From Streptomyces sp. BK340 (GTDB lineage Bacteria; Actinomycetota; Actinomycetes; Streptomycetales; Streptomycetaceae), in the NCBI RefSeq assembly GCF_007827595.1, contig NZ_VISR01000004.1, positions 124,001-188,000 of the forward strand: a DNA stretch of 64,000 bases, given 5' to 3'. A model generated the notes under the pieces. The model was not told where the DNA came from, ran no database searches, and saw nothing but the letters and a program-made list of their open reading frames with translations. This document shows, in pieces, positions 34,233-43,690 of the stretch. How positions within the stretch are numbered: the stretch's first letter is position 1; each line of letters starts with the position of its first letter. Position numbers and translations under genes: made by a program.

Positions 34233-34615
34233 CCCATGTCCCGGTGCGGATTCCCCCCACGGGATCCGGCCGGGCGCTCGGAGAGGACAGCGCCTGAATC
34301 GCTGTCTGAGCACAACGAGCAAAACCCGTCGTACTCCAGTGATGCGGTGCGATCTGCCGGGACAACGCACGCTGGGAGGGCCGCTCAAAGCTTCCCGGTG
34401 TGCGTGCCCCGGCAACGCATCTCTGAGGAAGTCCCCCAAGACATCCCCAGATGCCAGTCAGCGCCCCCCAAGACGCTGTTCTGACATCGCCAACTTAGAC
34501 CTTCGAACCCCTTCGATGGTTACGTTCGCGTCACTGTGATCTGCGTCTCTTGCATATGTCCCTTAGGTGCGCAAGAGCCCCGATACGACGATCGAGGCCC
34601 AAGCGTAAGGAAGAT

Positions 34616-34652
34616 GCGCGAGCCTTGTGAAGAGCTTATGTGAGGCTCGCGC
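34616..34652 (-). terminator. Stem-loop downstream of copA
   Basis: GCGCGAGCC and GGCTCGCGC are perfect 9-bp arms with a 19-base loop, about 60 bases past the copA stop. Confidence 0.5.
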
Positions 34653-34711
34653 CCGACTCTAGAGGCACTCTTACTTCAGCTCCACCTAACCCCCGGTAAC
34701 ACCGGTGGGCT

Positions 34712-36991
34712 TCAGCGGAACCGGCGCAGTCGCAGGCTGTTGGTCACCACGAAGACCGAGGAGAAGGCCATCGCCGCCCCCGCGATCATCGGGTTCAGCA
34801 GGCCCGCGGCGGCCAGCGGCAGCGCGGCCACGTTGTAGCCGAAGGCCCACACCAGGTTGCCCTTGATCGTGGCGAGGGTGCGCCGGGAGAGCCGGATGGC
34901 GTCCGCGGCCACCCTGAGGTCCCCGCGGACCAGGGTCAGGTCGCCGGCCTCGATCGCCGCGTCCGTCCCGGTGCCCATGGCGAGCCCCAGGTCGGCGGTG
35001 GCGAGCGCGGCCGCGTCGTTGACGCCGTCGCCGACCATCGCCACGGCGCGTCCCTCGCGCTGCAGCCGCCGTACGACGTCCACCTTCTCCTCGGGGAGCA
35101 CCTCGGCGATCACCTCGTCGATGCCGACGGTGCGCGCGACCGCCTCGGCGACGGTCCGGTTGTCCCCGGTGAGCAGCACCGGCGTGAGCCCGAGGGCGCG
35201 CAGCTCGCGCACCGCCGCGGCGCTGGTCTCCTTGACCGCGTCGGCGACGGCGAGGACTCCGCGGGCCCGCCCGTCCCAGCCGACCGTGACGGCCGTACGG
35301 CCGTCCTGCTCGGCCTGGCGCCCGGCCCGGGCCAACTCCTCCGGGAGGACGTCGAACAGCCGCCCCACGGCCACCTCGCGGCCTTCCACGCGCCCGCGTA
35401 CGCCCCGCCCGGGGACGTTCTCGAAGTGTTCGACCTGGGGGAGCGTGCCGGCCCTCCCCGGCTCTCGGCTTCGCTCGAGCGGAGGGATCCCCGTCTCGGC
35501 GCCCGCTGCGATCGCCCGCGCGACGGGGTGCTCGGAGGCGTGCTCCAGGGCCCCGGCGAGCCTCAGCACCTCCTTCTCGTCCTCGCCGTCGGCGACGTAC
35601 ACCGCCTGGAGGGTCATCCGGCCGGTGGTGACCGTGCCGGTCTTGTCCAGGACGACAGTGTCGACGCGGCGCGTGGACTCCAGCACCTCGGGTCCCTTGA
35701 TGAGGATGCCGAGCTGGGCGCCGCGGCCGGTGCCGACCATCAGCGCCGTCGGCGTGGCGAGGCCGAGCGCGCAGGGGCAGGCGATGATCAGCACGGAGAC
35801 GGCGGCCGTGAACGCGGCGGAGGTGTCCCCGGTGGCCGCCAGCCAGACGCCGAACGTGCCGAGCGCGATGAGGATGACGACGGGGACGAAGACGGCGGAG
35901 ATCCGGTCGGCGAGCCGCTGCACCTCGGCCTTGCCGTTCTGTGCGTCCTCGACCAGCTTCGCCATCCGGGCGAGCTGGGTGTCCGCGCCGACCCGGGTCG
36001 CCTCCACCACCAGCCGGCCGCCCGCGTTGACCGTGGCGCCGGTGACCTGGTCGCCGGGGCCTACGTCCATCGGCACCGACTCGCCGGTCAGCATGGCCGC
36101 GTCCACCGCGGAGAGGCCCTGGACGACCCTGCCGTCGGTGGCGATCTTCTCCCCGGGCCGCACCACGAACCGGTCGCCCACGGCCAGTGAGGCCACCGGC
36201 ACACGCACCTCGCGCCCGTCCCGCAGGACGGCGACGTCCTTCGCGCCCAGCTCCATCAGGGCCTTCAGGGCCGCGCCCGCGCGACGCTTGGAGCGGGCCT
36301 CCAGATAGCGGCCGAGGAGGATCAGCGCGACGACTCCGGCGGCGACCTCCAGGTAGATGGTGGAGGCCGCGTCCATCCGCGAGACGGTGAGGCGGAACTC
36401 GTCGTGCATGCCGGTCATGCCCGCGTCGCCGAAGAACAGCGCCCACAGCGACCAGCCGAACGCGGCCAGCGTGCCGACGGAGACGAGGGTGTCCATCGTG
36501 GCGGCACCGTGCCGGGCGTTGGTCCAGGCGGCCCGGTGGAAGGGCAGGCCGCCCCAGACGACGACCGGCGCGGCGAGCGTGAGCGAGAGCCACTGCCAGT
36601 TGTCGAACTGCAGCGCCGGGATCATGGCGAGCAGGACGACGGGGGCGGCCAGCAGCACGGAGACGAGCAGGCGGCGGCGGAGGGCGGTGAGTTCCGGGTC
36701 GCGCCCGGCGGCTTCCCGGACCTCGGGTTCGGGCTCCGGCGGCGCGGGCTCCTCGGCGGTGTAGCCGGTCTTCACGACGGTCGCGATCAGGTCGGAGACC
36801 TGGACGCCCTCGGCGTAGCTGACCTTCGCCTTCTCCGTCGCGTAGTTCACGGTGGCGCTCACGCCGTCCATGCGGTTGAGCTTCTTCTCCACCCGTGCGG
36901 CGCAGGAGGCGCAGGTCATCCCGCCGATGAGCAGCTCGACCTCGGACGTGCTGCCTATCTCGCTCGCTGTCTGTGTGGTGGTGCTGGTCAT
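34712..36991 (-). CDS. copA: Copper-translocating P1B-type ATPase
   Basis: The product has 759 residues. It has one N-terminal heavy-metal domain (GGMTCASC, C27/C30), eight predicted membrane helices, the membrane CPC motif in [16 protein letters not shown] near residue 405, the phosphorylation site DKTGT with D449, and [10 protein letters not shown]. Motifs in the last helices fit Cu(I) export. It pumps Cu(I) out of the cytoplasm, taking it from CopZ, encoded just upstream on the same strand. A small palindromic repeat is inserted in frame in the nucleotide-binding domain ([17 protein letters not shown]). No copA promoter of its own is obvious, so it is likely expressed with copZ from the CsoR-type operator. 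Confidence 0.93.
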   Translation of the reverse strand: MTSTTTQTASEIGSTSEVELLIGGMTCASCAARVEKKLNRMDGVSATVNYATEKAKVSYAEGVQVSDLIATVVKTGYTAEEPAPPEPEPEVREAAGRDPELTALRRRLLVSVLLAAPVVLLAMIPALQFDNWQWLSLTLAAPVVVWGGLPFHRAAWTNARHGAATMDTLVSVGTLAAFGWSLWALFFGDAGMTGMHDEFRLTVSRMDAASTIYLEVAAGVVALILLGRYLEARSKRRAGAALKALMELGAKDVAVLRDGREVRVPVASLAVGDRFVVRPGEKIATDGRVVQGLSAVDAAMLTGESVPMDVGPGDQVTGATVNAGGRLVVEATRVGADTQLARMAKLVEDAQNGKAEVQRLADRISAVFVPVVILIALGTFGVWLAATGDTSAAFTAAVSVLIIACPCALGLATPTALMVGTGRGAQLGILIKGPEVLESTRRVDTVVLDKTGTVTTGRMTLQAVYVADGEDEKEVLRLAGALEHASEHPVARAIAAGAETGIPPLERSREPGRAGTLPQVEHFENVPGRGVRGRVEGREVAVGRLFDVLPEELARAGRQAEQDGRTAVTVGWDGRARGVLAVADAVKETSAAAVRELRALGLTPVLLTGDNRTVAEAVARTVGIDEVIAEVLPEEKVDVVRRLQREGRAVAMVGDGVNDAAALATADLGLAMGTGTDAAIEAGDLTLVRGDLRVAADAIRLSRRTLATIKGNLVWAFGYNVAALPLAAAGLLNPMIAGAAMAFSSVFVVTNSLRLRRFR
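35453..35494 (-). repeat. Small palindromic repeat, copy 2 (inside copA)
   Basis: On the coding strand it reads GGGGATCCCT, CCGCTCGAGCGAAGCCGAGA, then GCCGGGGAG. It is homologous to the copies at 757-794 and 52889-52933 and preserves the copA frame. Confidence 0.75.
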
Positions 36992-37120
36992 GTCCGGACT
37001 CCAGACATCGGACCGGACCGTGCGGATCCAGTATCAGCTGGTCGGCACGGCCCGGTCGGTGAAAGTTTTCGGGGCTCGCGCCCGGTGTGAGGGGCGGGCC
37101 CGGTCGCTCGGGTCGTGCGC

Positions 37121-37360
37121 TCAGGCCCTGCCGGCCAGCTCGAAGCCCGCCTCGTCCACGGCGGCACGGACGGCCTCGTCGTCGAGCGGGGCCTCGGAGA
37201 CGACGGTCACCTCGCCGGTCGACGCGACGGCCTTGACCGAGCTGACGCCGGGAATCTGGGAGATCTCGCCGGAGACGGAACCCTCGCAGTGGCCACAGCT
37301 CATGCCGGTCACCTTGTAGACAGCGGTGACGGAGCCCGAAGTGTCGGTCTGGGCGGTCAT
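37121..37360 (-). CDS. copZ: Copper chaperone (heavy-metal-associated domain)
   Basis: The product has 79 residues, essentially one HMA domain with the metal site GMSCGHC (C22/C25), followed by the beta-alpha-beta pattern ending in AVDEAGFELAG. It binds Cu(I) and hands it to CopA. ATG 37360 has a GAGGAG ribosome site. It precedes copA by about 130 bases on the same strand. A near-perfect CsoR-type operator lies 68 bases upstream, so copper should induce the pair by releasing the repressor. Confidence 0.93.
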   Translation of the reverse strand: MTAQTDTSGSVTAVYKVTGMSCGHCEGSVSGEISQIPGVSSVKAVASTGEVTVVSEAPLDDEAVRAAVDEAGFELAGRA

Positions 37361-37427
37361 GTCGTTACTCCTCGTCGTGGCGTGTGCGGCCGGTGGGGCC
37401 CACGGGGGAGTCCCACGTTTCTCAGAC

Positions 37428-37445
37428 TATACCCCTAGGGGGTAT
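37428..37445. promoter_or_regulatory. CsoR-type copper operator
   Basis: TATACCCCTAGGGGGTAT matches the TATACCCC/GGGGTATA pattern of actinobacterial CsoR sites. It lies upstream of copZ and overlaps the last codons of the PrsW-like gene. No csoR gene is in the window. Confidence 0.85.
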
Positions 37446-38385
37446 TTCTCCAAGAGGTGCCCCGGTGTGCCAGTGACCGCACCCAGGCGATGCCGGCCAC
37501 GGCGACGAGCATCAGACCGCCGACCGAGAACAGGGTGAACAGGTGCTCCTGCACGGCGCTGGGCCGCGGGATGTACCCCTGTGCGAACAGCTCCGGTGCC
37601 AGGCCGGTGCCCGACAGCCGGGCCACCAGCCAGATCGCGATGCCGTGTGTGGCGTCCCACAGAGCGTGCAGCACGGAGACGCCCAGCCAGGCACCGACGA
37701 CCGGCGCGGCGAGCCGGAAGTGCCCGTTCGGGCGGCGGCGGGCGAGCAGGGCACCGCCCGCGATCGCCGTCCACAGGCCGTTTCCGAAGGGGGCGAGCAC
37801 CCCGCGCAGGATCTCCGTCTCCAGCAGCGTCCTGAGGTCGATGCCGTCGGCGGAGACGGCCGCGGCGAACGCGTACCCGCAACTCTCCAGGGCCGCGAAG
37901 CCGAAGCCGACGGCCGCGCCGAGCACCAGCCCGGCCCGCATCCCGCGGATGCCCGGCTGCCGGCGCAGCACGAACGCCAGCGCGCCGAGCTTGGCCGCCT
38001 CCTCGGTCAGACCGGTGACGGTGAACATCCCCGGGGAGGGGCGGAGCAGGTACGACTCCGTCAGCGAGGCGCCGAGCACGCCGAGCCCGCCGCCCGCCAG
38101 TGCGCAGCCGAGGATCGCGCTGACGCCCAGGTCCCGGCCGTGCCGCTCGTACGCCCACAGCACGAACACGACGGGGACCAGGAAGCCGCCGAGCAGGATG
38201 AGGGTCGGCAGCGGTGCGGTGTTCCGGGTCGCGTACGTCACCAGCGCGGTCAGCGCCCACAGGGTGAGCCCGCCGCCCAGGCAGCGCTTCCACAGGCCGG
38301 CGCCGATGCGCGGGTACGGCGGCGGGGGCTGCTGGGGGCCGGGAATGCGGGCCCGGGGCGTACCGGGCGGCGGCGAGTGGGTCAC
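37435..38385 (-). CDS. PrsW-family intramembrane metalloprotease
   Basis: The product has 316 residues, a Pro-rich cytoplasmic N-terminus and about eight membrane helices. The three PrsW/CAAX-protease-like motifs are all there: EExxK (E128, E129, K132), FxxxE (F163-E167) and HxxxD (H240-D244). In Bacillus, PrsW cuts an anti-sigma factor to release an ECF sigma factor; the target here is unknown. It is encoded upstream of copZ on the same strand but separated by the copper operator, so joint regulation is doubtful. Confidence 0.85.
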   Translation of the reverse strand: MTHSPPPGTPRARIPGPQQPPPPYPRIGAGLWKRCLGGGLTLWALTALVTYATRNTAPLPTLILLGGFLVPVVFVLWAYERHGRDLGVSAILGCALAGGGLGVLGASLTESYLLRPSPGMFTVTGLTEEAAKLGALAFVLRRQPGIRGMRAGLVLGAAVGFGFAALESCGYAFAAAVSADGIDLRTLLETEILRGVLAPFGNGLWTAIAGGALLARRRPNGHFRLAAPVVGAWLGVSVLHALWDATHGIAIWLVARLSGTGLAPELFAQGYIPRPSAVQEHLFTLFSVGGLMLVAVAGIAWVRSLAHRGTSWRNTP

Positions 38386-38471
38386 GTCGGTCCCCTAGAG
38401 CTCCTGCTGGGCGATTTATCCGCACTCTAGGCAGATGTTCCCAGGGGTGCAGTCCGGGGACCGCCGCGGGG

Positions 38472-39110
38472 TCACGCGCTGCCGAGCCGGTCGCCCACCA
38501 GGGGCTGCAGGTAGCGGATCAGGACGTCCTTGATCTCCTGGACGTAGGCCGCACGCTCGGCGCCCTCGTGGGCGAGGACCAGCTCCAGGCCCGCCTTGTA
38601 GATGCCGAGGCAGACGTGGGCCGTGCGCGTGACGTCGGCCGGGCCGGCCTCGGGCAGGAGGGAGCCGAGCAGGCCCTCGATGCGGCCGATCACGGTGGCG
38701 TGCAGCTGGTCGTGGGCCTCTGCGATCCTGCCGGGCACGTCGGGGCCGTGCATCAGTGCGAAGAAGACCGGGTGCTCGGTGTTGAAGGTGATGAACCGGT
38801 CGACGGCCGCGCCGATGGCCTCCTCCAGGGAGGTGGCGGGGTCGACCGGGGTCAGCACCTCGCCGTACGTCTCCTGCATCTGGTGCATGAGCCGGTCGCC
38901 CAGCTCGACGGCGAGCGCTTCCTTGTTCGGGAAGAACTGGTAGAGCGTGCCCGGCGAGACACCCGCCTCGCGGGCGATGGCGTTGGTGCTGGCGGCCGTG
39001 TAGCCGGTGGTGCAGAAGACCCGGGCGGCGGCCTGGAGCAGCTGCGCGATACGGCGTTCACCGCGTGCCTGACGACGGCGCGGCTGCTCCTTCTCCGAGG
39101 TGTCGGACAC
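38472..39110 (-). CDS. TetR-family repressor
   Basis: The product has 212 residues from GTG 39110. The N-terminal helix-turn-helix is standard: IAQLLQAAARVFCTTGY, TNAIAREAGVSPGTLYQFFPNKEAL. The C-terminal ligand domain includes FITFNTEHPVFFALMHG. It is divergent from the MMPL transporter gene, and two palindromic boxes with the same sequence lie between them. It therefore probably represses both genes until a toxic compound or lipid binds. The ligand is unknown. Confidence 0.88.
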   Translation of the reverse strand: MSDTSEKEQPRRRQARGERRIAQLLQAAARVFCTTGYTAASTNAIAREAGVSPGTLYQFFPNKEALAVELGDRLMHQMQETYGEVLTPVDPATSLEEAIGAAVDRFITFNTEHPVFFALMHGPDVPGRIAEAHDQLHATVIGRIEGLLGSLLPEAGPADVTRTAHVCLGIYKAGLELVLAHEGAERAAYVQEIKDVLIRYLQPLVGDRLGSA

Positions 39111-39137
39111 GCGATATCCCCAGCCCTTCGAAGGCGA

Positions 39138-39167
39138 TTGACAAACGCGAGCGGTCGCTCGCATTCT
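39138..39167 (+). promoter_or_regulatory. Promoter of the MMPL gene
   Basis: TTGACA (39138-39143), an 18-base spacer, then CATTCT (39162-39167). The spacer is the first TetR-type box, so binding would block RNA polymerase. Confidence 0.6.
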
Positions 39168-39195
39168 TGAGAAACGCGAGCGATCTCTCGTGTTT
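39143..39195. promoter_or_regulatory. Two TetR-type operator boxes
   Basis: Box 1 is AAACGCGAGCGGTCGCTCGC (39143-39162; perfect palindromic core from 39147). Box 2 (39172-39195) starts AAACGCGAGCG and ends TCTCGTGTTT. Both share AAACGCGAGCG and are about 28 bases apart centre to centre. Confidence 0.75.
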
Positions 39196-39270
39196 GCCAG
39201 TTTATGGCAATGACCGATCCATGCTGCCTGCCTGCACAGACATGGGTCAGGGTGAAGGGGACACCGCACG

Positions 39271-41487
39271 ATGACCGAAGTCAACAAGGCGCCGCACCCG
39301 GGGGACGGACCGCCCCGCGTCGGGGGCTGGACACGTTTCGTGACTGCCCGCCCGCGCCTGTCGTTGCTGGTGGCCCTGGTGCTCACCGCACTCGCCGTGG
39401 TGGCCGGCAGCGGTGTCGCGGACCGTCTGGGCAGCGGCGGCTGGGAGGACCCGGCCGCCGAGTCGACGTACGCGACCAAGGCACTGGAGCGCGAGTTCCC
39501 CGACTCCCAGCCCAACCTGCTGCTCCTGGTGGACTCCGGCCGCGCCTCCGTGGACGACCCGGCGGTCGCCGCCCGGGCCCGCGCCCTGGCCGAGCGGCTG
39601 GCCACCGAGCAGGGCGTGACCGGCGTCGGCTCCTACTGGCAGTCGAAGTCGCCCGCCATGCGCGCCAAGGACGGCCACGAGGCGCTCATCGCCGCCCGCA
39701 TCACCGGCGACGAGAACGCGATGGGCAAGACCCTGGACCGCATAGCGCCCCACTACCGGGGCACGCACGGCCCGGTCCGGGTGAAGGTCGGCGGCATCGT
39801 CGCGGTACGGCACGAGATGCAGACGATCATCAAGGAGGACCTCACCCGAGCCGAGATGATCGCCCTGCCCATCACCCTGATTCTGCTGGTGATGGTCTTC
39901 GGCAGCGCGATCGCGGCCCTGCTGCCGCTGGGCATCGGCATCGTCGCCATCCTCGGCACGAACGCGGTGCTGCGCGGTCTGACGTCCTTCACCGACGTCT
40001 CCGTCTTCGCGCTGAACCTCACCACGGCCCTCGGTCTCGGCCTCGCCATCGACTACGCCCTGTTCATCGTCCGCCGCTACCGCGAGGAACTCTCCACCGG
40101 AGCCGACCCGCTGACCGCCGTGGGCACGACCCTGCGCACGGCCGGCCGCACGGTCCTGTTCTCCGCCCTCACCGTCGCGGTCTCCCTGGCCGCCATGATG
40201 GTCTTCCCGCAGTACTTCCTGCGGTCCTTCGCCTACGCCGGCATCGCCGTGGTCCTGCTCGCCGCCGCAGCCGCGCTGATCCTGCTCCCGGCCGCCCTGC
40301 TCCTGCTCGGCCACCGGGTCAACTCCCTCGACCTGCGCCGCCTCCTGAGCCGCGGCCGGGAGCCGAAGGCCGCAGGCACCGAAGGCACCGCCTGGGCCCG
40401 CGCCGCCACGCTGGTGATGCGCCGCGCCCCCCTCTTCGCGCTCGGCACGACCGCCCTGCTGGTACTCCTCGGACTGCCCTTCCTGGGCGTGAAGTTCGGC
40501 ACCGCCGACGACCGTCAGCTGCCCTCGGGCGCCGAGTCGCACGTGGTGCAGCAGCACCTCCGGGACGGCTTCCCGGGCACCCCCGGCGGCGGTCTGGAGA
40601 TCCTCGCCGAGGGCAAGGCCGACGAGACCCAGTACGCGGACTACAAGCAGCGGGTGGCCGCCCTGCCCGAGGTGGTCCGCGTCGACGGCCCGCTGGTCAA
40701 GGGCTACACGGCCTACTTCACGGTGCAGCCGAAGGGCGAGGCCGTCGACACCGCCGCCCAGAACCTGGTCGGCGACCTGCGCTCGCTCAAGGCTCCCTTC
40801 GACACCAAGGTGACCGGCACGGCGGCCGTCCTGGTCGACTCCAAGCACGCGATAGGCCAACGCCTGCCCTGGGCGGGTGCGTTCATCGCGATCGTCACCC
40901 TGCTGCTCGTCTTCCTGCTCACCGGCAGCGTGCTGATACCCCTGCAGGCGGTCGTGCTCAACGCGCTCAGCCTGACCGCGATGTTCGGTGCGGTGGTCTG
41001 GGTGTTCCAGGACGGCCACCTCTCCGGAGCGCTCGGCTTCACCAGCCCCGGCTCGATCGAGACCACCCTGCCCGTCCTGATGTTCTGCGTGGCCTTCGGC
41101 CTCTCCATGGACTACGGCGTGTTCCTGCTCTCCCGCATCAAGGAGGAGTACGAGCGCACCGGAGACCACAACGAGGCGGTCCGCCACGGACTGCAGCGCA
41201 CCGGCGGGCTGATCACCGCGGCGGCGGTCATCCTCGCGGTGGTGATGGTCGCCATCGGCACCTCCCGGGTGACCAACACCAAGATGCTGGGCCTCGGCAT
41301 CGCCCTCGCGGTGCTGATGGACGCGATGGTCGTCCGCAGCCTCCTGGTCCCGGCGATCATGCGGCTCACGGGCCGCGCCACCTGGTGGGCCCCGGCCCCG
41401 CTGCGCCGCTTCCACCAGCGGTTCGGACTCAGTGAGGGCGAACCGGCCGTGCCGGCAGAGGAGGAGAAGGAGCCGGCGGGGGTGTGA
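39271..41487 (+). CDS. MMPL-family RND transporter
   Basis: The product has 738 residues; ATG 39271 has GAAGGGGA upstream. It has the MMPL layout: one helix, a large outside domain, five helices, then the same again (second half from about 390). Typical sequences are LTTALGLGLAIDYALFIVRRYREEL and VAFGLSMDYGVFLLSRIKEEY, with the conserved Asp-Tyr pairs thought to carry protons. MMPL proteins export lipids, glycolipids or drugs. Control by the divergent TetR-family gene is likely from the two operator boxes over its promoter. Confidence 0.88.
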   Translation: MTEVNKAPHPGDGPPRVGGWTRFVTARPRLSLLVALVLTALAVVAGSGVADRLGSGGWEDPAAESTYATKALEREFPDSQPNLLLLVDSGRASVDDPAVAARARALAERLATEQGVTGVGSYWQSKSPAMRAKDGHEALIAARITGDENAMGKTLDRIAPHYRGTHGPVRVKVGGIVAVRHEMQTIIKEDLTRAEMIALPITLILLVMVFGSAIAALLPLGIGIVAILGTNAVLRGLTSFTDVSVFALNLTTALGLGLAIDYALFIVRRYREELSTGADPLTAVGTTLRTAGRTVLFSALTVAVSLAAMMVFPQYFLRSFAYAGIAVVLLAAAAALILLPAALLLLGHRVNSLDLRRLLSRGREPKAAGTEGTAWARAATLVMRRAPLFALGTTALLVLLGLPFLGVKFGTADDRQLPSGAESHVVQQHLRDGFPGTPGGGLEILAEGKADETQYADYKQRVAALPEVVRVDGPLVKGYTAYFTVQPKGEAVDTAAQNLVGDLRSLKAPFDTKVTGTAAVLVDSKHAIGQRLPWAGAFIAIVTLLLVFLLTGSVLIPLQAVVLNALSLTAMFGAVVWVFQDGHLSGALGFTSPGSIETTLPVLMFCVAFGLSMDYGVFLLSRIKEEYERTGDHNEAVRHGLQRTGGLITAAAVILAVVMVAIGTSRVTNTKMLGLGIALAVLMDAMVVRSLLVPAIMRLTGRATWWAPAPLRRFHQRFGLSEGEPAVPAEEEKEPAGV

Positions 41488-41517
41488 GGCCCGTGGCTTC
41501 CATGTCAGGGTGAGCGC

Positions 41518-42561
41518 ATGAGAGCCGTGGTGTTCGAGCAGTACGGAAAGCCGGCCGAGGTGCGGGAGGTGCCGGACCCGGAGCCCGCCGAGCACGGGGT
41601 GGTGGTGCGGGTCGAGGCGACCGGGCTGTGCCGCAGCGACTGGCACGGCTGGATGGGGCACGACCCGGACATCACGCTCCCGCACGTGCCGGGGCACGAA
41701 CTCGCCGGTGTCGTGGAGGCGGTGGGGACCCGGGTCACCGGCTGGCGGCCCGGCGACCGGGTCACCGTGCCGTTCGTCTGCGCCTGCGGCACCTGCCCCT
41801 CCTGCGCGGCCGGCGACCAGCAGGTGTGCGAGCGCCAGACCCAGCCCGGCTTCCACCACTGGGGCTCCTTCGCCCAGTACGTGGCCCTCGACCACGCCGA
41901 TGTGAACCTGGTCGCCGTCCCGGACGGGATGACGTACGCCACGGCCGCCGCCCTCGGCTGCCGCTTCGCCACCGCCTTCCGCGCGGTGGTGCGGCAGGGC
42001 CGGGTGGCGGCGGGGGAGTGGGTCGCGGTGCACGGCTGCGGCGGGGTCGGGCTGTCGGCGGTGATGATCGCCGCGGCCTCGGGGGCGCGGGTGGTCGCCG
42101 TCGACGTGTCGCCCCGGGCCCTGGACCTGGCACGGAAGTTCGGGGCGGCCGAGTGCGTGGACGCGACCCGCGTGCCCGGCACCGCGGCCGCCGTCCAGGA
42201 GCTGACCGGCGGTGGCGCCCATCTCTCCCTCGACGCCCTCGGCTCGCCCGCCACCTGCGCGGCCTCCGTCGACTCCCTGCGCCGTCGCGGCCGGCACGTC
42301 CAGGTGGGCCTGCTGCCGTCGGCGGACGGCACCACTCCCGTCCCGCTGGCCCGCGCCATCGCCCTGGAGCTCGAACTCCTCGGCAGCCACGGCATGGCCG
42401 CCCACGCCTATCCGGGCATGCTGGAGCTGGTCGGGTCCGGGGTGCTGCGTCCGGACCTGCTCATCACGCGCACGATCGCGCTCGACGCGGTCCCCGAGGC
42501 CCTGGCGGCGCTGGGGACGGCGCCGGGCGCGGGTGTGACGGTCATCGAGCCGTGGAGTTGA
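41518..42561 (+). CDS. Zinc-dependent alcohol dehydrogenase
   Basis: The product has 347 residues. The medium-chain dehydrogenase marks are complete: [10 protein letters not shown] with the catalytic-zinc cysteine, [12 protein letters not shown], the four structural-zinc cysteines in [17 protein letters not shown], and the NAD(P)-binding [10 protein letters not shown] turn. Substrate is not determined; close relatives act on general alcohols or aldehydes. ATG 41518 lacks a Shine-Dalgarno and follows CAGGGT by 6 bases, a weaker form of the leaderless pattern. Its 3' end overlaps the convergent GNAT gene by 20 bases. Confidence 0.87.
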   Translation: MRAVVFEQYGKPAEVREVPDPEPAEHGVVVRVEATGLCRSDWHGWMGHDPDITLPHVPGHELAGVVEAVGTRVTGWRPGDRVTVPFVCACGTCPSCAAGDQQVCERQTQPGFHHWGSFAQYVALDHADVNLVAVPDGMTYATAAALGCRFATAFRAVVRQGRVAAGEWVAVHGCGGVGLSAVMIAAASGARVVAVDVSPRALDLARKFGAAECVDATRVPGTAAAVQELTGGGAHLSLDALGSPATCAASVDSLRRRGRHVQVGLLPSADGTTPVPLARAIALELELLGSHGMAAHAYPGMLELVGSGVLRPDLLITRTIALDAVPEALAALGTAPGAGVTVIEPWS

Positions 42562-43105
42562 GCGCGGCCCACTCGCGGTCCAGGATCGACATGATCACCT
42601 CGTCGGTCCACGCACCGTCCTGCCGCTGTATCTCCCGCCGGACGCCCTCGACCACGAACCCGACCTTCTCGTAGACGTGCAGGGCCCGGCGGTTGTGGGC
42701 GTAGGCGCCCAACTCGATCCGGTGCAGGCCGAGTTCCCCGAAGCCGTGGCCGACGATCAGCCGGGCCGCCTCGGTGCCGATGCCGCGGCCGCGGCCCCTC
42801 GGGCCGATCAGCGTGCGGAAGGTGCAGCTGCGGGCGGCCGGGTCGTACTCGTACAGGACGACCTCGCCGAGGACTTCGCCGGTCGCGGGGTCGGTGACGG
42901 CCAGGTCGAGACGGTCGGGGGCGGTGGCCCGGGAGCCGTACCAGGACCGCACCCGCTCCGGGGTCAGGTCGGTGGACGCCGCGTAGGTGAAGCGGACCAC
43001 CTCGGGGTCTTCGATGATCTCCCACATGACCTCGGCGTCGGCCTCGGTGAAGGGGCGCAGGACGGTCCTGTGGCCGGTCAGGACGGGTTTGACGGAGAAG
43101 CTCAT
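42542..43105 (-). CDS. GNAT N-acetyltransferase, RimJ/RimL type
   Basis: The product has 187 residues from ATG 43105. The RimJ/L-like fold is visible in [16 protein letters not shown] at the N-terminus, [21 protein letters not shown] (the acetyl-CoA P-loop), and [19 protein letters not shown]. It acetylates a protein N-terminus or a small molecule; the substrate is unknown. It overlaps the dehydrogenase gene tail to tail. Confidence 0.83.
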   Translation of the reverse strand: MSFSVKPVLTGHRTVLRPFTEADAEVMWEIIEDPEVVRFTYAASTDLTPERVRSWYGSRATAPDRLDLAVTDPATGEVLGEVVLYEYDPAARSCTFRTLIGPRGRGRGIGTEAARLIVGHGFGELGLHRIELGAYAHNRRALHVYEKVGFVVEGVRREIQRQDGAWTDEVIMSILDREWAALNSTAR

Positions 43106-43212
43106 GAGGCGACTGTGCCCCACGCGGAAGGTGGGGCACAGGTGATTTTCCGGAGGCCAAGCCCCAAAGGCCAAGTCCCCGGGGCCACGTCCGAAAGGCC
43201 GGGTCCGGGAGG

Positions 43213-43413
43213 TCAGTCCATTCTTCGGCCCCGGTTGCCCGGCCGGGAGGCGACCCAGGCGCGGACGGTGTCGGCGTGCCAGTAGGGCTTGCCGCCCTCC
43301 ACGTGGTCGGGCGGAGGCAGCAGGCCGTGCTTGCGGTAGGACCGTACGGTGTCCGGCTGCACCCGGATGTGCGCCGCGATCTCCTTGTAGGACCAGAGTC
43401 CTCGGTCGGTCAT
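43213..43413 (-). CDS. Small BldC/excisionase-like HTH protein
   Basis: The product has 66 residues; ATG 43413 has GGGAGG upstream. It is one MerR-like winged helix without any effector domain: WSYKEIAAHIRVQPDTVRSY (helix-turn-helix) and GGKPYWHADTVRAWVASR (wing and last helix). This build is shared by BldC and by phage excisionases. BldC-like proteins bind direct repeats cooperatively; three TGTGAC direct repeats on one face of the helix lie upstream at 43550-43606. No phage genes are nearby, so a chromosomal regulator is more likely than an excisionase. Confidence 0.75.
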   Translation of the reverse strand: MTDRGLWSYKEIAAHIRVQPDTVRSYRKHGLLPPPDHVEGGKPYWHADTVRAWVASRPGNRGRRMD

Positions 43414-43549
43414 GAGTTGCACCTCCCTGCGCGCGCCGCGGCGGCGGCCGGGGCGGCCGTCGGGGGAGCCGGGCGCTGCGCCGGCGATCACCAAGCCTGT
43501 GCCCGGTGAACGACGCAGAGTGACCGCGGGAAAGCGGCTGTTGGCCGGG

Positions 43550-43606
43550 TGTGACCGAGAACCCGCATAGGCGCGACATCTGTGACAGGAAGAGGGTGTT
43601 TGTGAC
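43550..43606. promoter_or_regulatory. Three TGTGAC direct repeats
   Basis: TGTGAC occurs at 43550, 43581 and 43601, all in the same direction, 31 and 20 bases apart (about three and two helical turns). They lie 140-190 bases upstream of the small HTH gene. Confidence 0.4.
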
Positions 43607-43690
43607 ACGCCCGCAGCAAAAGGTGTGCGTCGGCGCGAAGGCCGGGCCGCGCCTCCTAGGGGCGCGAAGCTGTCTCCTCCGTAGGCGCTC

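Larger units (their letters stand above)
34088..34685. other. Gene-free region with several hairpins between citA and copA
   Basis: About 600 bases lie between two convergent genes with no supported ORF. It contains a long-loop stem (34182-34192 with 34222-34232, 11-bp arms AAGGCGCCCTG and CAGGGCGCCTT), a CTCTTGC/GCAAGAG stem (34547-34577), and a GCGCGAGCC/GGCTCGCGC stem (34616-34652). Base composition in 34480-34640 is less GC-rich than the genes around it. Some stems are likely terminators; small RNAs are possible. Confidence 0.5.

Noticed and set aside
34480..34690. tmRNA or tRNA between citA and copA
   Set aside because: No cloverleaf, no CCA-type end and no tag-like peptide frame could be found.
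39247..42405. 1052-codon minus-strand ORF opposite the MMPL and dehydrogenase genes
   Set aside because: Low-complexity shadow; both plus-strand genes have clear family motifs and ribosome or promoter signals.
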